A stretch of 64,000 nt of DNA from Saprospiraceae bacterium (GTDB lineage Bacteria; Bacteroidota; Bacteroidia; Chitinophagales; Saprospiraceae), in the NCBI GenBank assembly GCA_016710265.1, contig JADJJL010000001.1:1054001-1118000 (forward strand), given 5' to 3'. Position numbers and translations under genes: made by a program. Positions 10,060 through 19,319 of this stretch are shown here, piece by piece. Below the pieces are notes generated by a model. The model had not been told where the DNA came from. It did not search any database and saw only the letters and a program-made list of their open reading frames with translations. Each line of letters opens with the position of its first letter. Within the stretch, counting starts at the first letter, position 1.

Positions 10060-10067
10060 TATCTTTG
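10060..10067 (+). promoter_or_regulatory. -7 box of paaZ promoter
   Basis: TATCTTTG fits TAnnTTTG and lies 20 nt before the paaZ ATG. Confidence 0.5.
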
Positions 10068-10087
10068 GGACTCTAAAAATTGACCCT

Positions 10088-12133
10088 ATGTCTAAAATAA
10101 AGAATTATGTCCTTGGGACCTGGCAGGAAGGCCAGGGTACAGGACAGGTTTTGTACAATGCCATCAACGGTGATGAAGTGGCCATTGCGGACGCTGAAGG
10201 CCTGGATTATGGCCAAATATTGCACTACGCAAGAAGTAAAGCAGGTCCTGCATTGCGCAAAATGAGTTTTCAGGAAAGAGGAAGGATGCTGAAGGCTCTT
10301 GCACTCTACCTGACCGATCGGAAAGCTTCATATTATCCAATTTCCTATCAAACCGGAGCTACCAAAACAGACAGTTGGATCGACATCGATGGAGGTATAG
10401 GCACTTTGTTTGCTTATGCCAGCCTGCGAAGAAAACTTCCCAATCAAAGCTTTTGTCTGGATGGGGATCTGGTGCCATTGAGCAAAGAAAATAGCTTTAT
10501 CGGCCACCATCTTCTGATACCAAAAGAAGGTGTGGCGCTACATATTAATGCATTTAATTTTCCAGTTTGGGGAATGCTAGAAAAAGTTTCTGTCAATTTA
10601 TTGGCGGGCATGCCGGCGATCGTAAAACCCGCTACAGTCAGCTCTTTTTTAGCCGAAGCAGTGGTTAAAGACATCATCGCATCAGGTATTTTGCCGGAAG
10701 GTTCATTGCAACTGATTTGCGGATCGATCAAAGGCATGATGGACCATTTAAATTATCAGGATGTGGTGACGTTTACGGGATCAGCCACGACCGGAAAAAT
10801 GCTAAAAGCCCATCCCAGAATATTGGAAGAATCTATACCATTCAACATGGAAGCGGATTCTCTAAACTGTTCGGTCTTGGCTTTGGATGCAAAACCAGGC
10901 TCGGTAGATTTTGATATTTTTATCAAAGAAGTGCATCGGGAAATGACCGCCAAATGCGGACAAAAATGTACCGCCATCCGGCGAATTATCATTCCGGAAA
11001 CTTATGTAGAGGACGTACAGTTGGCACTTTCAGCTAGACTTGCCAAAACGGTGATCGGAAACCCTACACATCCTGATGTGAGAATGGGAGCACTTGCAGG
11101 TAAAGTGCAATTGTCAGAAGTCAGAGAAAAAGTAGCGGAATTGTCCAAATACACACCCATTGTATTTGATCAACAGAACCAGTTGCAAGCACTCGATGCG
11201 GATGTTCACAAAGGCGCGTTTATGAGCCCTGTTCTGATGTACAATCCAAAACCATTTGAATACACCCAGACGCACGAGATGGAGGCATTTGGTCCGGTTA
11301 GTACCTTAATTCCATACAAGAATATGGACGAGGCCATAGAACTTTCAAAAATGGGAAAAGGATCTTTGGTGAGTTCAGTTATCACTTCAGACCCTCAAAT
11401 GGCTACTCAATACTTACTAGGAGCGGGATCCAATCATGGAAGAATCTTGGTGCTCAATGCAGAATGTGCCAAGGAAAGCACCGGTCACGGTTCTCCAATG
11501 CCCTTGTTGGTCCATGGAGGCCCGGGTAGAGCAGGCGGTGGGGAAGAGATGGGCGGTTTAAGAGGTATCAGGCATTATATGCAGCGAACGGCCATCCAGG
11601 GATCACCTACGATGTTGACGGCCATCTCGCAGTCCTATCAAATGGGATCTAGAACCAATGAACTTGAAATACACCCATTCCGCAAGCATTTTGAAGAAAT
11701 ACAGATTGGTGATGAATGGATCACCGCAAAACATACAGTGACAGAAGCTGATATTACCAATTTCGCCAACTTAAGTGGAGATCATTTTTATGCACATATG
11801 GACGCGACCTCATTGGAAGGAACGATTTTTACAGGCAGGGTCGCACATGGTTATTACATTCTCTCTAAAGCAGCAGGCTTGTTTGTCGATGCCAAAAAAG
11901 GACCTGTTTTATTAAACTATGGAATTGACGAATGTCGCTTTATTAAACCAGTCTATCCTGGCATGACCATTGGAGTCCGATTAATCGCGAAAGAAAAAAT
12001 AGATCAGGAAAAAAGAACTGAAGATGATGTGCCAAATGGAATTGTAAAATGGGTTGTGGATGTAAAAGACGAAACCGGTGAATCGGTCGCAGTGGCTTCC
12101 ATTCTCACCATGGTCAAAAAACAAAATGGCTGA
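10088..12133 (+). CDS. paaZ: PaaZ: oxepin-CoA hydrolase / 3-oxo-5,6-dehydrosuberyl-CoA semialdehyde dehydrogenase
   Basis: A bifunctional ring-opening enzyme of phenylacetate catabolism. Its C-terminal hydratase cleaves oxepin-CoA, and its N-terminal aldehyde dehydrogenase oxidises the reactive aldehyde with NADP+. It is 681 residues long, the same as the E. coli enzyme. The ALDH domain (1-~520) has general base Glu255 (NMEADS) and nucleophile Cys294 (GQKCTAIRR), one residue offset from E. coli Glu256/Cys295. The MaoC-type (R)-hydratase domain (~530-681) has the D-x4-H pair Asp565/His570 (SGDHFYAH). No other paa genes (paaABCDE, paaG, paaH, paaJ, paaK) lie within the window, so the rest of the pathway must be elsewhere or absent. 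It is followed by nadA after 26 nt, possibly co-transcribed. Confidence 0.92.
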   Translation: MSKIKNYVLGTWQEGQGTGQVLYNAINGDEVAIADAEGLDYGQILHYARSKAGPALRKMSFQERGRMLKALALYLTDRKASYYPISYQTGATKTDSWIDIDGGIGTLFAYASLRRKLPNQSFCLDGDLVPLSKENSFIGHHLLIPKEGVALHINAFNFPVWGMLEKVSVNLLAGMPAIVKPATVSSFLAEAVVKDIIASGILPEGSLQLICGSIKGMMDHLNYQDVVTFTGSATTGKMLKAHPRILEESIPFNMEADSLNCSVLALDAKPGSVDFDIFIKEVHREMTAKCGQKCTAIRRIIIPETYVEDVQLALSARLAKTVIGNPTHPDVRMGALAGKVQLSEVREKVAELSKYTPIVFDQQNQLQALDADVHKGAFMSPVLMYNPKPFEYTQTHEMEAFGPVSTLIPYKNMDEAIELSKMGKGSLVSSVITSDPQMATQYLLGAGSNHGRILVLNAECAKESTGHGSPMPLLVHGGPGRAGGGEEMGGLRGIRHYMQRTAIQGSPTMLTAISQSYQMGSRTNELEIHPFRKHFEEIQIGDEWITAKHTVTEADITNFANLSGDHFYAHMDATSLEGTIFTGRVAHGYYILSKAAGLFVDAKKGPVLLNYGIDECRFIKPVYPGMTIGVRLIAKEKIDQEKRTEDDVPNGIVKWVVDVKDETGESVAVASILTMVKKQNG

Positions 12134-12159
12134 TCCCACATTATTTTAAAAAGAAAAGA

Positions 12160-13158
12160 ATGCAATCAATTATAACAGATGATTTGAGATTGGGATATTT
12201 GGACATTGAGATCGATCCAACATTGGATTTAGTGGCCGAAATCAACAAGCTCAAAAAAGAAAAAAACGCGGTTATCCTCGCGCATTATTATCAGGAATCG
12301 GACATTCAGGACATTGCAGATTTTGTGGGAGATAGTTTGCAGTTGTCACAAGAAGCTGCAAGAACACCAGCGGATATGATTGCCTTTGCAGGTGTTCATT
12401 TTATGGCAGAAACCGCAAAAATATTGTCGCCAGAAAAGAAAGTGGTGCTGCCCGATTTAAAAGCGGGATGTTCACTTTCTGACTCTTGTCCTGCACCCTT
12501 GTTTGCTAAATTTAAGGAAAAATATCCGGATCATATCGTGGTGAGTTATGTCAACTGCACCGCAGAATTAAAAACGCTGACCGACATTTGTTGCACTTCG
12601 TCCAATGCAGTGCACATTATCAACAGCATCCCTTTGGATCGAAAAATCATTTTTGCACCCGATAAAAATCTGGGCGCTTATTTGATTAAAAAAACCGGAA
12701 GAGACATGGTCTTGTGGAATGGAGCGTGTATGGTGCACGAAATATTTTCAAGAGAAAAAATCACCAAATTAAAACACCAAAATCCAGAAGCTAAAATCAT
12801 AGCGCATCCTGAATGTGAAGAACCGGTACTTGCTTTGGCAGATTATATTGGATCTACGAGTGGCTTGTTAAAATTTATTCAGACAGATGCTGCGAGTAGT
12901 TTTATTGTAGCAACTGAAGCAGGAATTTTGCATCAGATGGCCAAAGTTTGTCCGGAAAAAACTTTTATTCCGGCACCCCCAAACAATATGTGTGCCTGCA
13001 ATGAATGCCCACACATGAAGCGCAACACATTGGAGAAACTATACCTGTGTATGAAATATGAACAACCGGAAGTGATCCTATCTCCACAGGTCATCAGAGA
13101 TGCAAGGGCATCCATAGATCGGATGTTGGAAATCAGTGAGCGTGCAGGGTTGAAGTAG
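12160..13158 (+). CDS. nadA: Quinolinate synthase NadA
   Basis: NadA condenses iminoaspartate with dihydroxyacetone phosphate to make quinolinate for NAD. It is a cytoplasmic 332-residue [4Fe-4S] enzyme. Motifs in order: VILAHYYQ (substrate His), GDSLQLS, FAGVHFMAETAKIL, Cys104 in KAGCSLSDSC, Cys190 in NGACMVHE, HPECE, and a Cys-rich C-terminal segment CACNECPHMKRN supplying the third cluster ligand. The iminoaspartate supplier NadB and NadC are not in the window. The 3' end of this gene, including the stop, is repeated at 19201-19249, and the IetAS pair lies just downstream. That suggests this 3' end was an insertion or recombination boundary. Confidence 0.95.
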   Translation: MQSIITDDLRLGYLDIEIDPTLDLVAEINKLKKEKNAVILAHYYQESDIQDIADFVGDSLQLSQEAARTPADMIAFAGVHFMAETAKILSPEKKVVLPDLKAGCSLSDSCPAPLFAKFKEKYPDHIVVSYVNCTAELKTLTDICCTSSNAVHIINSIPLDRKIIFAPDKNLGAYLIKKTGRDMVLWNGACMVHEIFSREKITKLKHQNPEAKIIAHPECEEPVLALADYIGSTSGLLKFIQTDAASSFIVATEAGILHQMAKVCPEKTFIPAPPNNMCACNECPHMKRNTLEKLYLCMKYEQPEVILSPQVIRDARASIDRMLEISERAGLK

Positions 13159-13160
13159 GA
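13112..13160 (+). repeat. Direct repeat, copy 1: 3' end of nadA
   Basis: 49 bp covering the last ~15 codons of nadA, its TAG stop and 2 bases beyond. It matches 19201-19249 at 47 of 49 positions. The two copies bracket IetAS and a BNR-repeat gene. Confidence 0.85.
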
Positions 13161-13288
13161 AAGTTAAGAGATTATCCTGTCAAAAATGATTTAAATTTAA
13201 CATATAATAACAATACAATTAATAGAACTACACCCAATCAAAGTATTAATCATTTTGATCGTTATACAAAAATGTCCAATTAAAATTA

Positions 13289-13296
13289 TATATTTG
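13289..13296 (+). promoter_or_regulatory. -7 box of ietAS promoter
   Basis: TATATTTG lies 7 nt before the ATG at 13304, fitting TAnnTTTG. It implies a near-leaderless transcript and a host-like Bacteroidota promoter for the pair. Confidence 0.55.
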
Positions 13297-13303
13297 CAAG
13301 CAA

Positions 13304-14257
13304 ATGGCAAAAGCAGACTACATAGTATCGTTAATAAAATCTCATTACAACAATGAGCTGGAACGGTTTACCACTATGGCTTTGCAAATTGCTGCCCATG
13401 AAGCAAAGTTAGGGCATACACTTGTGGCTACCGAAATCAAAGCCATTATAGATAAGGCAAAAGAGGCAAAGCATAAAACCAAAGGTTTTGCACCTGACTT
13501 ACAAGGCTTGATTTTGGAAAATGTACCTGCTGTGAATCTTGCAGACATGATCGCATCAGATGACATCAAATCAAAAATCACAAGAATCATTTCAGAGTTT
13601 GTTCAACGTGACAAACTACGCAAACACGATTTGGAGAATAGACGAAAAATTTTACTTTCTGGACCTCCAGGAACAGGTAAAACTCTCACAGCTTCGATTA
13701 TTGCGAATGAATTGAACCTGCCACTTTATACAATATTGATGGATAAAATGGTAACCAAATACATGGGTGAAACTAGTGCTAAGCTTCGTCAGGTATTTGA
13801 TTTAATAGAACAAAAACAAGGTGTTTATCTTTTTGATGAGTTTGATGCAATTGGTGGAGAAAGAAGTCGGGATAATGATGTCGGTGAAATGAGAAGGGTA
13901 TTAAATTCTTTCTTACAATTTATTGAACGAGATAATTCCGATAGCTTAATAATTGCAATTACAAATAACAAAGCTCTTTTAGACCAAGCATTGTTCCGCA
14001 GGTTCGATGATGTAATTCTCTATCACTTGCCTGACAATGATGAAAAATTAGCATTATTAAAAAACAGACTTTCACGCTACAGCAAAAAGGTGAACTTTAA
14101 CCAACTTCTACCAAATATAAACGGCTTAAGCCATGCCGAAATATCTCTTGCATGTTTAGATGCCATTAAAGAAACTGTCTTAAACGAAAAACAGTCAATG
14201 AGTAATCAACTAATTCTCAAATCAATCAAAGACAGAAATGCAGCATATCACAAATAA
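13304..14257 (+). CDS. ietA: IetA-like AAA+ ATPase of IetAS defence/stability pair
   Basis: A 317-residue AAA+ ATPase. Walker A is GPPGTGKT at 120-127. Walker B is VYLFDEFD around 174-181. Sensor 1 is ITNN near 219-222. Arginine fingers lie in FRRFDD near 231-236. An N-terminal ~110-residue helical region precedes the core, and a C-terminal lid ends the protein. The gene is followed 9 nt later by a subtilisin-like protease, an ATPase-subtilase pairing that matches IetAS. That pair was first described as a plasmid stability and incompatibility locus on an Agrobacterium Ti plasmid, and later reported as an anti-phage system. The ATPase probably controls the protease; this is inferred from the pairing. 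A lone FtsH/Bcs1-type AAA protein is the alternative, but the partner gene argues against it. Confidence 0.82.
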   Translation: MAKADYIVSLIKSHYNNELERFTTMALQIAAHEAKLGHTLVATEIKAIIDKAKEAKHKTKGFAPDLQGLILENVPAVNLADMIASDDIKSKITRIISEFVQRDKLRKHDLENRRKILLSGPPGTGKTLTASIIANELNLPLYTILMDKMVTKYMGETSAKLRQVFDLIEQKQGVYLFDEFDAIGGERSRDNDVGEMRRVLNSFLQFIERDNSDSLIIAITNNKALLDQALFRRFDDVILYHLPDNDEKLALLKNRLSRYSKKVNFNQLLPNINGLSHAEISLACLDAIKETVLNEKQSMSNQLILKSIKDRNAAYHK

Positions 14258-14266
14258 TCGTTTAAG

Positions 14267-16765
14267 ATGGCAGAAAATTACAAGCACATTTTCATTTCAG
14301 GGAATGTAAAACCGGAAAAATATAAAGCTTCACCTAAGCAAGGTAAACAACCCAGAATTCCACCAAGAGCCAGGGCAGCACACAGTGCAAAATTGCTTCA
14401 ACAATTTGGCGCAATCTGGAATCAGAAAAAAGAATTAGAACAAGCAAGAACTGCTGAAAAAATTGCAACAAGAGAAGGCACTTATTTATCCTTTACGAGT
14501 GCAGCCGACCACGACTTAATAACAAAGAGTTTAGAGAACATTAAAAAAGGCATTCGCTTATTGAATGTTAAAGAAGAAAAGGTCGATGGTGAACACACTC
14601 GGGTAAAAGCAACAGTTTATATTCCCAATGGAATGGAGGGCTTTTTCATTAGTAAGATTGCCAAATATGAAGCAGAAGATTTAAAGTCGGGAAAGCCAAA
14701 GAATACACCTTTAGTCAATAGCATAAACGATGTAAGCATTGCTTTATTAGAAGGCTTGTGGACTGACAACCCTCAATTGATTCCTACAGAAAATTCAAAA
14801 TGGTGCGAAGCATGGCTTAACGTCAACACCAAGGACAAACAAGAACAAGATCAAATAGCACTGTTTCTTAAAACAGTTGAAAACATAGGAATTGAGTATA
14901 AACGCAACACAATTATATTTCCTGAAAGGGCGGTTTTACTTATCAATGCAAGCAGAAACCAGTTAATTGAACTCATGTTACAAAGTGATTTATTGGCAGA
15001 GTTCAGAGCAGGACAAGAACCGGCAGGTTTTTGGATAAATGAAAGTGCCATTGAACAGCAAGCATGGGTTGACGATTTATTACAAAGAATTGAGCAAATA
15101 GAAAGTAATATTAAGGTTTGCGTATTGGATTCAGGCGTTAACAATGGTCATCAGCTTTTACAGCCCCTAATTGACAATACAAATACACTAACAGTTGATA
15201 ATGGATGGGGAACCAATGACCATGAAACAGGTTCTGGTCATGGAACACTCATGGCAGGCATTGCGGGATATGGTCAAATGGAGTCAATTCTTGTTTCAAC
15301 GGCAAATGTTCCTATTACACACAGAATTTGTTCAGTTAAAATATTACCGCCACCAACGCAAGATTCAACGCCAAAAGAGCTATGGGGTGATGTAACAGCG
15401 CAAGGCATAGCAAGAGCAGAAATTCAGAATCCAGAAATGATTTTGATTTATTGCATGTCTGTAACTTCGAAGCAGGATGCAGAACTTGGAAGACCTTCCT
15501 CGTGGTCAGGAGCAATAGACAATCTTGCATTCGGTGATGGAGAAAATCAACGACTAATAATTATTTCTGCAGGGAATATCATAGATGAAGATTCTTGGAA
15601 AAATTATCCTAATTCAAACTTTCTAACAACTATTGAAAACCCCGCACAATCTTGGAACTCTGTTGTAATAGGTGCGTACACTGAAAAGAATCAAGTTAAA
15701 GATGATAGATTTAATGATTATACCTTCGTTGCAAATCAAGGAGAATTATCGCCCTATAGCTCAACTTCTTTAGTATGGGAGAAAAAATGGCCTGTAAAAC
15801 CTGATGTAGTTTTTGAAGGTGGAAATCTTTTAAAAACACCAGACAATAATGTAATAACACATGAAGATTTAGAATTGCTTTCTACATCAAAAAGTTTTAA
15901 TATAAAACCATTCGATACTATTAATGCAACAAGTGCGGCAGCTGCACAAGCATCTTGGTTTGCGGCTAAAATTGCGTTTGAATATCCTAATACTTGGCCT
16001 GAAACTGTAAGAGCACTAATAGTTCATTCTGCATTTTGGAATGATGCCATGTTAAAACAGTTAAATGTAAAACAAGGAAACAGAGGAGATTTTAAAAACC
16101 TTCTTAAAGTATTTGGTTTCGGGATTCCTGTATTAGAAAGGGCGTTATATAGTCAGGAAAGTGCATTGACTTTCATTGCCCAAGAATTCATTCAACCGTT
16201 TGGATTTAATAATAAAAACCAACCCGAAACCAACGAAATCCATTTTTTCAATCTTCCTTGGCCAAAGGAAATATTACTGGAATTAGGGAAAGTTCCTGTT
16301 AAACTACGAATAACCCTTTCTTATTTTATAGAACCCGGTGCAGGTGAAATTGGGTGGAAAGATAAGTATCGCTATCAGTCTCACGGATTACGTTTCGATA
16401 TTAACAATGTTGGAGAAGATGAAGATGATTTTAGAAAAAGAGTAAATATTGAGGCTCGAGAAGAGAATGAAGAAGTAAACGGTAATTCTGGTAGTAATAG
16501 ATGGGTAATTGGAGCAAATAACCGCAGTAATGGTTCTATTCACTCCGACTATTGGGTAGGAACAGCAGCAGAATTAGCAACTTGTAACTTGATTGCGGTG
16601 TTCCCTATTATTGGTTGGTGGCGAGAAAGAAAGCATCTTGGGAAAGTTGAACGTGTTACACGTTATTCACTCATCATATCTTTGGAGACACCAAAACAGG
16701 AGGTGGAATTTTATACAACAGTTAAAAATTTGATCGAAGTCTCTATTGAAATTAAGACTAAATAA
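14267..16765 (+). CDS. ietS: IetS-like subtilisin (S8) serine protease of IetAS pair
   Basis: An 832-residue protein with no signal peptide, so it should act in the cytoplasm. A ~280-residue N-terminal region rich in Lys and Glu precedes an S8 peptidase domain. The triad is Asp288 (CVLDSGV), His325 (GSGHGTLMAG) and Ser556 (NATSAAAA), with oxyanion Asn437 (SAGN). This is the D-H-S order of subtilases, with all key residues intact, so it should be active. The Ser motif NATSAA is a slight variant of GTSxA. No propeptide is recognised. It lies 9 nt after the AAA+ gene and is surely co-transcribed. In IetAS the protease is the presumed effector and the ATPase its regulator; the trigger and target are unknown. 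Confidence 0.82.
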   Translation: MAENYKHIFISGNVKPEKYKASPKQGKQPRIPPRARAAHSAKLLQQFGAIWNQKKELEQARTAEKIATREGTYLSFTSAADHDLITKSLENIKKGIRLLNVKEEKVDGEHTRVKATVYIPNGMEGFFISKIAKYEAEDLKSGKPKNTPLVNSINDVSIALLEGLWTDNPQLIPTENSKWCEAWLNVNTKDKQEQDQIALFLKTVENIGIEYKRNTIIFPERAVLLINASRNQLIELMLQSDLLAEFRAGQEPAGFWINESAIEQQAWVDDLLQRIEQIESNIKVCVLDSGVNNGHQLLQPLIDNTNTLTVDNGWGTNDHETGSGHGTLMAGIAGYGQMESILVSTANVPITHRICSVKILPPPTQDSTPKELWGDVTAQGIARAEIQNPEMILIYCMSVTSKQDAELGRPSSWSGAIDNLAFGDGENQRLIIISAGNIIDEDSWKNYPNSNFLTTIENPAQSWNSVVIGAYTEKNQVKDDRFNDYTFVANQGELSPYSSTSLVWEKKWPVKPDVVFEGGNLLKTPDNNVITHEDLELLSTSKSFNIKPFDTINATSAAAAQASWFAAKIAFEYPNTWPETVRALIVHSAFWNDAMLKQLNVKQGNRGDFKNLLKVFGFGIPVLERALYSQESALTFIAQEFIQPFGFNNKNQPETNEIHFFNLPWPKEILLELGKVPVKLRITLSYFIEPGAGEIGWKDKYRYQSHGLRFDINNVGEDEDDFRKRVNIEAREENEEVNGNSGSNRWVIGANNRSNGSIHSDYWVGTAAELATCNLIAVFPIIGWWRERKHLGKVERVTRYSLIISLETPKQEVEFYTTVKNLIEVSIEIKTK

Positions 16766-16807
16766 TAGCTATGGCTAATAATTTTTTTATATAATTCTAA
16801 TAAAATA

Positions 16808-16815
16808 TATCTTTG
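16808..16815 (+). promoter_or_regulatory. -7 box and leader, copy 1
   Basis: TATCTTTG begins a ~130-nt segment up to the ATG at 16940 that is clearly similar to 19312-19447. The two share GAAGTAAATGAGTGTGT and several later blocks (AATCAAC, TTTGAA, ATACTCCC just before ATGAAATA). It looks like a promoter plus ~120-nt 5' UTR that was duplicated. Confidence 0.6.
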
Positions 16816-16939
16816 GGAAGTAAATGAGTGTGTACGCAACTAAACTCTAATTTATGCAAACAACCAGCTTTCAAGAATAATCTAAATCAACTTCTTGTTT
16901 GAAAACTATTGTAATTATTACATCAAAAATACTCCCTTC

Positions 16940-19141
16940 ATGAAATACCTATTCTTATTTCTGGCCAGCTCATTTTTTTCGCTCCATGCACAAATAAATT
17001 GGGAACCAAGCTCCACTAAATCTGCCTTCGTGCCCGAAGATTTTGTCTTGGACAAAAAAGGCAATCTCTATATTTCTATCAAAGGCAATGACCTGATTTA
17101 CCAAACTAATATTTTTGATCAGCCACTAAAGTACAATAAACTACCTAAAGTTTCTACCAAAAAATTTTACTATGACCTAAACCCAATCAGCCTTTTCTTG
17201 GATTTTAAGGATACCCTCCTCGCCTTCAGAGGGGCTATTCCTTATCGCTTTTTTGGGACTTATTTTGCAAAAGATAGTGTTGGCAGATTAGATACAAATT
17301 ACGCCTCTATGTCCACCAGCTTCTTTATGAAATACAATTTAGAAGGTGATTTATTTGGGAGTTTTTTAGACGCAATATTTCAATATAAGGACAAATGGAA
17401 AAATGATCGCAATAACACAGTTTTTGATGGGAGTACAGTTTTTAATTACTTTCCATTTGATGAAGAAAATAATTATGCATTGGTGGGAGGCAATTCATAT
17501 AGGGTTATAAAGTACAATAGCCGAACATTAGAAAGAACTCCAGTCTTTGAAACAAACACACCAATGGATTATAGAAGTCTGACAGTTACAGTTGACGGTC
17601 ACATTTATGCAGGCACTTCAGCTGGTTTATATCATTCTTACAATGATGGTAAAGAATTTGAAGTGATTCTGATCGACACAACTCTGGGACATACAAGCAT
17701 CACCAGGGTATTTCAGACTAAGTCCGGTGACGCCATAATAGCGCAAGTAACATCAGGTTTTTTTGCCAGTTATGACAAGGGTAAAAGTTGGGTTAAACTT
17801 TATATCTTCAATCAAAACGCACCAACATATTACAGTGATGTTTGGGAAAAACTTGAAATTATCGATACAGCAAATGCTGCTTTAATGATTCGCAACGGTT
17901 GTTATACTTACCAAAGCTTTCTATTAACGCCGGATCGGGGAGAATGGAGAAAAATGGATCCACCTGCATTTAAAATGAATGCATTTAATCTATTTAAAAA
18001 TAAAACGAGAAGATTGTTCTCTCATGATGACGGCTGTGAGTGGATTTATTCCGATGATGATGGGAATGAATGGCATTCATTACTGAAAAATGGAGCAGCA
18101 ATACAAAACTTAGCAATAGACAGCAAAGATCAGCTTTATAGTTTTAATCCATTTGAGGCTGATAGTAAAGTTCTCTATTGGTCCAAAGACGGTGGGCTAA
18201 GCTGGGATACTAACCAAATATTTGAAAGAAGAATACTAAGTATTCAAGTATTCACTGATGGCTCAATGATGCTTCTTGCAAGTCCGCCCAGCAGTTTAGA
18301 TCCCACTCATTTCTACTATAGTTCTGATTTTGGTGAAAGTTGGGTTCTCCAAAATACGGGAGTAGGGATCTCTGGACAAATTAACCAAATGCTAAAGGGT
18401 CCAGATGGGGCCATCTATGCCTTCCAATCAAGTGGTAGGGACGCCTTTATCTCAAAAGATCTGGGCAAAACCTGGCAATTAGATAATCGACTGAAAGGTG
18501 TTAGCATTGGATCTGATAAGTTTTTTGATATGAATGGATATTTTGTATTCCTCGGCTCAATAGGTGGTGTGAGTGGTATCTATCGCAGCTTAGACCTTTC
18601 TAGTTTTGAAAATATCACCCTCAACGGACCTTCCATCATTCAAAGAATGCATTCAATTGCTCCAGGCGTTATCGCTGGTGCATTCACAAAGTCAGGTGTT
18701 CATATCACTTATGATTATGGTCTGACTTGGATAGACATCACCAGTAATCTGGACTTTGATCTAGTAAATAGAAATTATAGAAACAATTCCATTCTAGTAG
18801 ATGAAAACGGCCGTATCTTCCTAGCGAGAGCAAATGATGGTATCTATAGAACCAATTCGATGGCGGTAGCGATCGAAGAACCTTTGGATGATAAGAAAAC
18901 ATTTTTCAGCTTTGGACCCAATCCTACAGAAGCTTTCCTAAATGTCCGGTTGAATGAAACCATTGCAGGTCTCAATACTGAACTAGAGCTTTCCAACTCA
19001 TTGGGCCAATGTATTCTTAAAAGGAAAAATATCTCACAGACAGAAATGCTCGACCTAAAGAATTTTGCACCGGGGATTTATTATTTAAGTGTAAAAACTG
19101 CTGCGGGAATAATGCATACAGAAAAAATAATTAAGCAGTAA
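16940..19141 (+). CDS. Secreted BNR/Asp-box propeller protein with T9SS type A sorting domain (paralogue A)
   Basis: A 733-residue exported protein. The ATG at 16940 gives the signal peptide MKYLFLFLASSFFSLHAQ; the upstream frame to 16895 lies inside the duplicated leader. Asp-box motifs recur (SYDKGKSW, SDDDGNEW, SKDGGLSW, SSDFGESW, SKDLGKTW, TYDYGLTW), indicating a sialidase/sortilin-like propeller. Sialidase catalytic residues are not evident. The last ~75 residues are a type A sorting domain (FGPNPTEAFLNV...APGIYYLSVKT...EKIIKQ). It is strongly similar over its whole length to the protein at 26909-29131; shared blocks include SIKGNDLI and RGAIPYR. It lies between IetAS and the duplicated nadA end, and may have been duplicated together with its leader. 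Confidence 0.78.
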   Translation: MKYLFLFLASSFFSLHAQINWEPSSTKSAFVPEDFVLDKKGNLYISIKGNDLIYQTNIFDQPLKYNKLPKVSTKKFYYDLNPISLFLDFKDTLLAFRGAIPYRFFGTYFAKDSVGRLDTNYASMSTSFFMKYNLEGDLFGSFLDAIFQYKDKWKNDRNNTVFDGSTVFNYFPFDEENNYALVGGNSYRVIKYNSRTLERTPVFETNTPMDYRSLTVTVDGHIYAGTSAGLYHSYNDGKEFEVILIDTTLGHTSITRVFQTKSGDAIIAQVTSGFFASYDKGKSWVKLYIFNQNAPTYYSDVWEKLEIIDTANAALMIRNGCYTYQSFLLTPDRGEWRKMDPPAFKMNAFNLFKNKTRRLFSHDDGCEWIYSDDDGNEWHSLLKNGAAIQNLAIDSKDQLYSFNPFEADSKVLYWSKDGGLSWDTNQIFERRILSIQVFTDGSMMLLASPPSSLDPTHFYYSSDFGESWVLQNTGVGISGQINQMLKGPDGAIYAFQSSGRDAFISKDLGKTWQLDNRLKGVSIGSDKFFDMNGYFVFLGSIGGVSGIYRSLDLSSFENITLNGPSIIQRMHSIAPGVIAGAFTKSGVHITYDYGLTWIDITSNLDFDLVNRNYRNNSILVDENGRIFLARANDGIYRTNSMAVAIEEPLDDKKTFFSFGPNPTEAFLNVRLNETIAGLNTELELSNSLGQCILKRKNISQTEMLDLKNFAPGIYYLSVKTAAGIMHTEKIIKQ

Positions 19142-19200
19142 AATGTATTCCTTAATTTCTTTAAGTGGAAGTGCTATTGTCTTTTATTTTGCATTTGTGG

Positions 19201-19249
19201 CCAAAGATCGGATGTTGGAAATCAGTGAGCGTGCGGGGTTGAAGTAGGA
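19201..19249 (+). repeat. Direct repeat, copy 2: detached nadA 3' end
   Basis: This copy encodes KDRMLEISERAGLK and stop, the NadA C-terminus, with no nadA gene attached. It differs from copy 1 at 2 of 49 positions, one of them a silent change (GCA to GCG) in the Ala codon. It lies 6.1 kb downstream of copy 1. Confidence 0.85.
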
Positions 19250-19311
19250 CGACAGGGGAAAAACAAGAGTGTATTTTTTACAACTAAATTTGCTATTCTA
19301 CGAGATTGGAG

Positions 19312-19319
19312 TATCTTTG
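19312..19319 (+). promoter_or_regulatory. -7 box and leader, copy 2
   Basis: TATCTTTG begins the second copy of the ~130-nt promoter/leader found at 16808-16939. It ends directly at the ATG at 19448. Confidence 0.6.

Noticed and set aside
16816..16939. Riboswitch in the duplicated leader
   Set aside because: No known riboswitch core motif was recognised and no strong conserved stem could be drawn by eye.
13162..19200. Complete integrative element between the nadA-end repeats
   Set aside because: No integrase, transposase or excisionase is encoded between the repeats, and no tRNA is adjacent, so only a possible remnant can be claimed.
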